A stretch of 64,000 bases of DNA from Actinomycetota bacterium (lineage in GTDB: Bacteria; Actinomycetota; AC-67): positions 13,260 through 77,259 of the forward strand of contig JBAZZY010000012.1 of the NCBI GenBank assembly GCA_041658565.1, written 5' to 3'. This document shows positions 58,674-64,000 of the stretch, one piece after another (position 1 is the stretch's first letter; each line of letters begins with the position of its first letter). The notes under the pieces are model-generated. The model saw only the letters and a list, made by a program, of their open reading frames with translations, made no database searches and had not been told where the DNA came from. The translations under genes were made by a program, and so were the position numbers.

Positions 58674-61643
58674 ATGACCGGCTTCGACCTGTTCGTCACC
58701 CTCGTTGGGATCTCTGCAATCGCGATGCTCGCCTGGTTCTTCTTCGGTCCGAAGGGCTCCACGTCAGCAGCCCTCGCGGACGGCTTGCAGCAGATCGACA
58801 TCACCGTGAAGGGCGGCTACAGCCCGGACGTTATCCGTGTCACCGTGGGGACGCCGCTGCAGTTGACTTTCGACCGGCAGGAATCGGGAGACTGCACGTC
58901 GCGGGTGGTGTTTCCCCATCTCCAACTGTCGAAGTCGCTGCCAGCGTTCGAGAAGACCGCGGTGCAGTTCACACCCACTGAGGTCGGCGAGTTTGGGTTC
59001 GCCTGCGGGATGAACATGATCCACGGGCGCCTGATTGTGGAGCCCGCCGCAGCCGAAACGGCCGACACCTCGACGCCGATCGCGGACACGCCAACAGCGG
59101 ACACGCCACGGTCGGCGCAGGTCGACTTCGCGGTGGTGAAAGGTCTGTCGTGCGCTACATGCGTCAGCACGATCGACGCCGCTTTGGGGATGCTGCCCGG
59201 CATCCACAAGGTGACCGCGAACGTCGCTCAGGACCGCGTTCTCGTCACGTATGACCCGACCCTGACATCGCCCGACGCCATCGCAGCAGCCGTGGACAAC
59301 GCGGGCTACGCGCTCCGCGAACGAGGCGATGACGCCGGTGACGAGCAGGACAGCGAAGCCGCGGAACGACAAGCCGAGATCGCCGACCTTTCACGCCGGG
59401 TGCTGGTCGGCGCCCTACTCTCTGCTCCCGTCGCCTTCGCCGTGATGGCGATGGACATCTTCAACGCCACGTGGATTCCTGACGTCCTGCTCAATCGATG
59501 GGTCCAGTTCGCACTGATCACCCCGGTGATGTTTTGGACCGGGTGGCCGATCCACCGCACCGGCTGGCTAGCGCTGCGCCACCGCACCGCAGAGATGAAC
59601 ACGCTGATCACGATCGGCACGTCCGCCGCGTTCAGCTACAGCCTTTTCGTGACCCTGTTCCCCAACCTCGTCCCTGTCGACGTCCGGGCCGTCTACTACG
59701 AAGCCGTTGGCGTCATCATCACGCTGATCCTGCTGGGCCGACTCTTCGAGGTGAAGGCGAAGGCCGGCACTGGCGAAGCGATCCGCAAGCTGATCGGCAT
59801 GCGGGCCAAGACCGCGCGCGTCATCCGTGACGGCGACGAGGTGGAGATCCCCATCGAGGACGTCGTTCCCGGCGACATCGTCGTGGTCCGTCCCGGCGAG
59901 AAGATCCCGGTCGACGGCGAGATCACCCAAGGCACATCGGCGATCGACGAGTCGATGGTCACGGGTGAGTCGATCCCCTCGGAGAAGACGGTGGGTGACA
60001 CGGTGGTCGGCGCGACCGTCAACCAGACCGGTGCCTTCCGGTTCAGGGCAACGGCCGTCGGCAGCGACACGATGCTGGCGCAGATCGTCACGATGGTTCA
60101 GAGCGCCCAGGCCTCACGTGCACCGATCCAACGTGTCGCCGATCTCGTGTCGAGCTACTTCGTGCCCGGCGTCATCTTCACCAGCATCGCCACGTTCGTA
60201 GGCTGGTTCCTCGTCGGACCAGAGCCGACCCTGACCTTCGCACTGGTCGCCGCCGTGTCCGTGCTGATCATCGCATGCCCCTGCGCCCTGGGACTCGCCA
60301 CCCCTCTGTCAATCATGGTCGGCACCGGCAAGGGCGCCGAGAACGGCATCCTGGTCCGGTCGGCTGAGGCGCTGGAGACCGCTCACAAGCTTGACGTAAT
60401 GATCCTCGACAAGACCGGGACGATCACCAAGGGCAAGCCGGAGCTGACCGATGTCCTGTCGATCGACGAGGCCTTCGATGAGGACACGATCCTGCGACTG
60501 GTCGCGTCCGCCGAGACCGTGTCCGAGCACCCGCTCGGATCGGCCATCGTGCGTGGCGCGGAAGATCGCGGCCTGACACTGACCGAGCCATCCAACTTCG
60601 ACTCGATCACGGGTCGCGGGATCCGCGCGACCGTCGACGGGCACGAGGTCCTGGTCGGCAACGAGACCCTCTTGGCCGAGAACAAGCTCGACACGACACG
60701 ACTTGCCGATGAGGCTGCTCGCCTGGCGGAGGCCGGACGCACCCCGATGTTCGCGGCGATCGACGGGGCGCCTGCCGGTCTCGTCGCGGTGGCCGACACC
60801 ATCAAGGAAGACGCCGCGGACGCCATCGCCGCGTTGGTGAAGCTGGGCATCGAGCCGGTCATGATCACCGGCGACAACCGGCGCACGGCCGCAGCGATCG
60901 CCGCGCAGGTCGGGATCCACCGGGTCGTCGCCGAGGTCATGCCCCAGGACAAGGCCGCTGCCGTCCGGACCTTCCAGGACCAGGGCAAAATCGTGGGCAT
61001 GGTTGGGGACGGCATCAACGACGCCCCGGCACTGGCGCAGGCCGACGTGGGAATCGCGATCGGATCCGGCACGGATGTGGCCATCGAGGCCGCGGACGTG
61101 ACCCTGGTCTCCGAGCGCATCACCGGTCTGGTCACCGCAATCACGCTGTCCCGCGGGACGATGCGCAACATCCGCCAGAACCTGTTCCTCGCGTTTGTCT
61201 ACAACGCGGTGGGTATCCCGATCGCCATGGGCCTGCTCTATCCGTTCACCGGCTGGCTGCTCTCCCCTATGATCGCCGCCGGCGCGATGGCGCTGTCGAG
61301 CCTGTCGGTCGTGGGCAACGCCAACCGCATGCACGGATGGCACCCCGCACCGCTGCCCAACGTCACCGTGACCGGCGGCGCCACACCCGAAGTCCAGACC
61401 CCACAGACCATGGCAGCCGCCGTCGCCGGCGGTGACCAGCACGGCGAACACGACCACAGCGAGCACGACGCTGGCGGTCTGGTCGACCCGGTGTGCGGGA
61501 TGACCGTGTCCGGCGACGGGCCAACCCACGAACACGAGGGCGTGACCCACCACTTCTGCTCGGAGGGCTGCCGGGAGACCTTCGCCGCTGCCCCGACGTC
61601 TTACCTTCCCGAGGCCGCAACCACACCGAGGACCGGCGCGTGA
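58674..61643 (+). CDS. Copper-type P1B ATPase with cupredoxin, HMA and YHS domains
   Basis: A 989-residue protein. An N-terminal membrane helix (6-24) is followed by a cupredoxin-like domain (about 40-123; ligands in RVVFPHLQLS and GFACGMNMIHG). An HMA domain (about 151-215) has GLSCATC. The ATPase core has TGES, CPC near 531, DKTGT near 579, SEHPLG and GDGIND near 778. The C-terminus is His-rich (DQHGEHDHSEHD) and ends in a YHS domain (VDPVCGMTV, THHFCSEGCRETF). The CPC motif with MSSxS-like end fits Cu(I) transport. Having metal-binding domains at both ends is unusual. GCGCGC tracts are nearly absent, which suggests acquisition. Confidence 0.92.
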   Translation: MTGFDLFVTLVGISAIAMLAWFFFGPKGSTSAALADGLQQIDITVKGGYSPDVIRVTVGTPLQLTFDRQESGDCTSRVVFPHLQLSKSLPAFEKTAVQFTPTEVGEFGFACGMNMIHGRLIVEPAAAETADTSTPIADTPTADTPRSAQVDFAVVKGLSCATCVSTIDAALGMLPGIHKVTANVAQDRVLVTYDPTLTSPDAIAAAVDNAGYALRERGDDAGDEQDSEAAERQAEIADLSRRVLVGALLSAPVAFAVMAMDIFNATWIPDVLLNRWVQFALITPVMFWTGWPIHRTGWLALRHRTAEMNTLITIGTSAAFSYSLFVTLFPNLVPVDVRAVYYEAVGVIITLILLGRLFEVKAKAGTGEAIRKLIGMRAKTARVIRDGDEVEIPIEDVVPGDIVVVRPGEKIPVDGEITQGTSAIDESMVTGESIPSEKTVGDTVVGATVNQTGAFRFRATAVGSDTMLAQIVTMVQSAQASRAPIQRVADLVSSYFVPGVIFTSIATFVGWFLVGPEPTLTFALVAAVSVLIIACPCALGLATPLSIMVGTGKGAENGILVRSAEALETAHKLDVMILDKTGTITKGKPELTDVLSIDEAFDEDTILRLVASAETVSEHPLGSAIVRGAEDRGLTLTEPSNFDSITGRGIRATVDGHEVLVGNETLLAENKLDTTRLADEAARLAEAGRTPMFAAIDGAPAGLVAVADTIKEDAADAIAALVKLGIEPVMITGDNRRTAAAIAAQVGIHRVVAEVMPQDKAAAVRTFQDQGKIVGMVGDGINDAPALAQADVGIAIGSGTDVAIEAADVTLVSERITGLVTAITLSRGTMRNIRQNLFLAFVYNAVGIPIAMGLLYPFTGWLLSPMIAAGAMALSSLSVVGNANRMHGWHPAPLPNVTVTGGATPEVQTPQTMAAAVAGGDQHGEHDHSEHDAGGLVDPVCGMTVSGDGPTHEHEGVTHHFCSEGCRETFAAAPTSYLPEAATTPRTGA

Positions 61644-61698
61644 CCGATCGCACGGAGAGCCTGAAGTTCGGCACATGGGTCCTGGGGTCGACCACGTG

Positions 61699-63033
61699 AT
61701 GGAGCACACGAGCGAGCCCGAACAGAAGGCCACACTCAGCCTGATCGCCACGGTCTCGATGGGCACCGGCGTCATGATCGGCGCGGGGATCTTCGCGCTG
61801 ACCGGACAGATCGCTGAGCTCGCCGGACCGCAATTCCCGATCGCGTTCGTGGTCGCTGCCATCATCAGTGGGCTCAGTGCGTACAGCTACATCAAGGTGT
61901 CCAACACCTGGCCGTCGGCGGGAGGCATCGCGATGATCCTGTCCAAGGCCTACGGCCGCTCCACGATCACCGCGGCCGGCGCCATGCTGATGGTCTTCTC
62001 GATGATCATCAACGAGAGCCTCGTGGCCCGCACGTTCGGGACCTACACGCTGCGACTGTTCAACGTATCCGACACGAGCGTGCTGGTCCCTGTCCTCGCG
62101 CTCGGTCTGATCCTGTTCGGTTTCGCGGTGAACATCGCCGGCAACAAGGTGATCGGGACAGTGTCGAAGGTTGCCGCCGTCCTCAAGGTCGGGGGGATCA
62201 TCCTGTTCGCGGTGGTCACCCTCTGGGCATCGGGCTTCAGCCTCAAGACCGCGACGAGCGCCGGGTCAACCGTGTCCCCCGGCTCGGGAGGGATGCTCGC
62301 CGCCATCGCCCTGGCCATCCTCGCCTACAAGGGTTTCACGACGATCACCAACAGCGGGGGCGAGGTCGAGGATCCGCACCGCAACGTCGGGCGGGCGATC
62401 GTCATCTCGCTGGCGATCTGTGTCGTCGTCTACCTGCTGGTCGCCTGGGCCGTCGGCTCGACCTTGAGCGTTCAACAGATCGTTGATGCCAAGAACTACT
62501 CGCTCGCCGAGGCCGCGCGCCCCGCACTCGGGAGCACCGGCGTCGTGTTCACGATCGTCCTCGCGATCATCGCCACGACCTCGGGCCTGTTGGCTAGCCA
62601 GTTCGCCGTGTCACGGTTGCTCGCCATGCTGACCGACATGGCGCTCATCCCCCACCGCCACTTCGGCATGCCCGGCGGGCTCCGCCAGCACACGCTCGTC
62701 TACACCGTCGTGGTGGCTGGAGCGTCGGCCGTCTTCTTCGACCTCAGCAGGATCGCTTCCATCGGCGCGATCTTCTACCTCGTGATGGACATCGCGATCC
62801 ACTGGGGCGTCTGGCGCCACCTGCGGGACGAAGTGCAAGCTCGTGCCTGGGTCCCGTTGGCGGCGATAACCGCGGACGTCGTGAGCCTTGTGGCGTTCCT
62901 GGTCGTCAAGGGCGGCAGCGATCCCCTCATCATCGTCTTGTCCACCGCCGGAGTCGCCGGGATCTTCCTGTTCGAGGGCATCTACCTGCGCGTCCGGGGC
63001 CCGGCCGATCACAGAAGCACCAGCGCCCACTGA
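61699..63033 (+). CDS. APC-superfamily amino-acid permease
   Basis: About 444 residues with 12 hydrophobic segments. MGTGVMIGAGIFALTGQIAE is the conserved helix 1, with the unwound GxG substrate site, and ILAYKGFTTITNSGGEVEDP is helix 6. It resembles YfnA/PotE-like transporters. The ATG at 61699 is chosen, with an in-frame start at 61675 possible. It lies 55 bases after the copper ATPase and shares its composition, so the two probably travelled together. Substrate unknown; a link to copper (for example cysteine or histidine uptake) is speculative. Confidence 0.88.
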   Translation: MEHTSEPEQKATLSLIATVSMGTGVMIGAGIFALTGQIAELAGPQFPIAFVVAAIISGLSAYSYIKVSNTWPSAGGIAMILSKAYGRSTITAAGAMLMVFSMIINESLVARTFGTYTLRLFNVSDTSVLVPVLALGLILFGFAVNIAGNKVIGTVSKVAAVLKVGGIILFAVVTLWASGFSLKTATSAGSTVSPGSGGMLAAIALAILAYKGFTTITNSGGEVEDPHRNVGRAIVISLAICVVVYLLVAWAVGSTLSVQQIVDAKNYSLAEAARPALGSTGVVFTIVLAIIATTSGLLASQFAVSRLLAMLTDMALIPHRHFGMPGGLRQHTLVYTVVVAGASAVFFDLSRIASIGAIFYLVMDIAIHWGVWRHLRDEVQARAWVPLAAITADVVSLVAFLVVKGGSDPLIIVLSTAGVAGIFLFEGIYLRVRGPADHRSTSAH

Positions 63034-63638
63034 ACGGTGAGCGAAGGCGGGCAGGACGACTGACATGTCGTGCAGCGACGGCACCCGGGCGCGACGACCA
63101 TGATGGGACCCGCGGTCGCAGGGCCTGCGGCCGCAACATCGGCGGTCACTCGCAGCGTCCGCGGCGGTCACCACGGGGGTATCAACCGCGTGGTGGGTGT
63201 GTCATCGTGCACCCCTGGCGACAACCGCCGCGACGTCGAAGGCTTACTGATCGGCGACGTCGCGGGCGTCCGAAAGTTTGGCCGATTCGCGCCGGGCGCC
63301 GCAGGGCAAGCCCTGAGCGGGCAGTTCCCCGGCGTACTCTTGGTGCCGTCAGCGGCGGATTAGTTCTCGCGGCCTACGCATTCGTCGCCTCGTTCATCGG
63401 TTCGTGGACGACCGCTCGATGCGACGTGCCTTGAGCGTGGAGTCGGATCCGATCCTTCAGTCGTCGCGCGGATGGGCCGCGCTCAGGGACGGCTTGGCGA
63501 CTCCCTTCTGACCCCGAAACCCTCAAGTAAGCGCGCAAAACCCTCGAGCGATCGGAACGCCTCGAGCGAGTTACCTACCCTGGTAGATGGCTCGGACGTC
63601 CCTTCGAAACTCGTGGTTCGAGAGTCGTCCACTCAGGG
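63034..63638. other. 605 bases without a recognisable gene
   Basis: Open frames here are short and have no family resemblance, signal peptide or ribosome site. The first part keeps the composition of the island. Near 63611-63640 a GGTTCGAG stretch resembles a tRNA T-loop, just left of the second 18-bp repeat, and may be a decayed tRNA end from integration. Confidence 0.5.
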
Positions 63639-63656
63639 CCACTCACGATTTTGAGC
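63639..63656 (+). repeat. 18-bp direct repeat, right copy (possible attR)
   Basis: CCACTCACGATTTTGAGC, identical to 57466-57483. It is followed by AAGTGTGGAA and a set of short repeats. It could be the right attachment site of the island or the outer end of a decayed insertion sequence. Confidence 0.75.
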
Positions 63657-63667
63657 AAGTGTGGAAG

Positions 63668-63766
63668 TTCGGTACCTCTGTTCCACAATGGCTCCGGCAC
63701 CTGTGCCCCACGCTGCGACCCGGCTTCGGCTCCTTGGCGACACTGGCTTCGGTACCTGTGTCCCAC
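63668..63766 (+). repeat. Three short direct repeats
   Basis: TTCGGTACCTCTGTTCCAC (63668-63686), CTCCGGCACCTGTGCCCCAC (63692-63711) and TTCGGTACCTGTGTCCCAC (63748-63766) share the pattern CGGYACCTSTGYYCCAC. They lie between the right 18-bp repeat and a transposase-like start, where transposase-binding sites of an insertion sequence end would be expected. Confidence 0.55.
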
Positions 63767-63828
63767 CCTCTCCACCCGCGACCGCTTCCTGACCTTGACT
63801 TCGGCTCAGCCGAGTCAAGGGGGAGCCC

Positions 63829-63894
63829 ATGCTTCAGGAGCTGTCGATGGTCGAGCAGCGGTATCTGGCTGGTCCTAGGACGCTCCTGAAGTAA
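63829..63894 (+). pseudogene. Probable transposase N-terminal remnant (IS481-like)
   Basis: The 21-residue frame begins MLQELSMVEQRYLA, similar to the start of IS481-type transposases (VEQRY.AV). It then runs into unrelated sequence and a TAA. No helix-turn-helix or DDE domain follows before the window ends, so only the first codons remain. The family call rests on a short match. Bases 63895-64000 hold nothing I can identify. Confidence 0.35.
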
Positions 63895-64000
63895 TGCCCT
63901 CGGGTCGGCCGTTGAACGGGTAATGCCGCGTCGGCGCGGTCCTGGTGGGCGTTTGCGGCGATCAGATCCTTGAAATCGGTTGTCGGCTTCTCGTTGAGGC

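Larger units (their letters stand above)
57466..63656. mobile_element. Repeat-bracketed island at tRNA-Ala
   Basis: A 6.2-kb segment between two exact 18-bp direct repeats. It holds a broken acetyltransferase, a rhodanese-CBS gene with an in-frame TGA, a copper P-type ATPase and an APC permease. The ATPase-permease half has almost none of the GCGCGC tracts common elsewhere. The acetyltransferase-CBS half has some, so it may be resident or older. No integrase or relaxase gene is present, so the element is either a remnant or was moved in trans. Boundaries are inferred from the repeats. Confidence 0.5.

Noticed and set aside
57535..58677. A 380-codon plus-strand open frame
   Set aside because: It has no family similarity, starts in the acetyltransferase remnant and runs antisense through the CBS and rhodanese coding regions. 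It is a by-product of GC-rich codon use.
63070..63363. A 97-codon frame after the APC permease
   Set aside because: It is Gly/Ala/Arg-rich, without ribosome site, signal or recognisable domain, so it is treated as non-coding.
1..64000. CRISPR array or prophage
   Set aside because: No regularly spaced repeat series, cas genes or phage structural genes were seen on either strand. The only clustered repeats are three units near 63.7 kb and a 12-bp coding repeat at 52.6 kb.

Overview
The window is GC-rich bacterial chromosome, most likely from an uncultured actinobacterium (Actinomycetota). The evidence is the base composition, frequent GTG/TTG starts, tRNA genes without an encoded CCA end, a pyrophosphate-type phosphofructokinase, and galU followed by a SepX/GlpR-like membrane protein, a gene order known from Actinobacteria. 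Alternating GCGCGC tracts run through nearly every native gene and are a strong compositional signature. They become sparse at the left edge (1-2.4 kb) and in a block near the right end (58.6-63.0 kb), which marks both as probably acquired.

Layout. 1-2.4 kb: the 3' end of a type III-like restriction helicase-nuclease and an unknown protein with a nuclease-like core, next to tRNA-Arg(CCT). 2.7-5.8 kb: a secretion module, with two near-identical small exported proteins flanking an ER/SipW-type signal peptidase and an RTX-like exported protein, closed by a perfect 20-bp hairpin. 5.9-8.5 kb: phosphotriesterase-family hydrolase, SDR epimerase, membrane protein. 8.6-16.3 kb (minus strand): an eight-gene operon of an IclR regulator, a complete branched-chain amino-acid-type ABC importer whose LivF carries a ribbon-helix-helix-like tail, and two unknown exported/membrane proteins. 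It has a clear promoter with an overlapping palindrome. 16.5-18.5 kb: an ECF sigma factor with its own membrane segment and three small secreted two-cysteine proteins. 18.6-20.8 kb: RNA methyltransferase and rhomboid protease. 21.0-29.6 kb: SCP2-like protein, FAD oxidase, exported M28 peptidase, and a second Liv importer in which LivH, LivM and LivG are one 908-residue polypeptide. 29.6-42.4 kb: methyltransferase, a second M28 peptidase with a PLP enzyme, RDD protein, ABC-F protein, glutaryl-CoA dehydrogenase-type enzyme, Drr-type exporter, PPi-phosphofructokinase, crotonase and a DUF2157-like protein. 42.5-53.6 kb: penicillin-acylase-family hydrolase, GlpX, HAD phosphatase, CocE-type hydrolase, membrane phosphodiesterase, UppP, MTA phosphorylase, FmdB and 5-FTHF cyclo-ligase. 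53.7-57.5 kb: diguanylate cyclase, GalU, SepX/GlpR-like protein, a translin homologue and tRNA-Ala(CGC). 57.5-63.7 kb: a segment bracketed by an exact 18-bp direct repeat that starts in the last three bases of tRNA-Ala. It holds a broken acetyltransferase, a rhodanese-CBS gene split by an in-frame TGA, a multidomain copper ATPase and an APC permease. 63.7-64 kb: short repeats and a probable transposase remnant.

Together the genes suggest a peptide- and amino-acid-using heterotroph: secreted peptidases and acylases feed two Liv-type importers, and acyl-CoA dehydrogenase and crotonase act downstream. Glycolysis and gluconeogenesis are represented by PPi-PFK and GlpX. The most unusual observations are the signal peptidase module with twin substrates, the TGA in the rhodanese gene with a hairpin downstream (selenocysteine or nonsense mutation), the LivF-RHH and LivHMG fusions, the membrane-anchored sigma factor with small secreted neighbours, and the repeat-bracketed metal/permease island.
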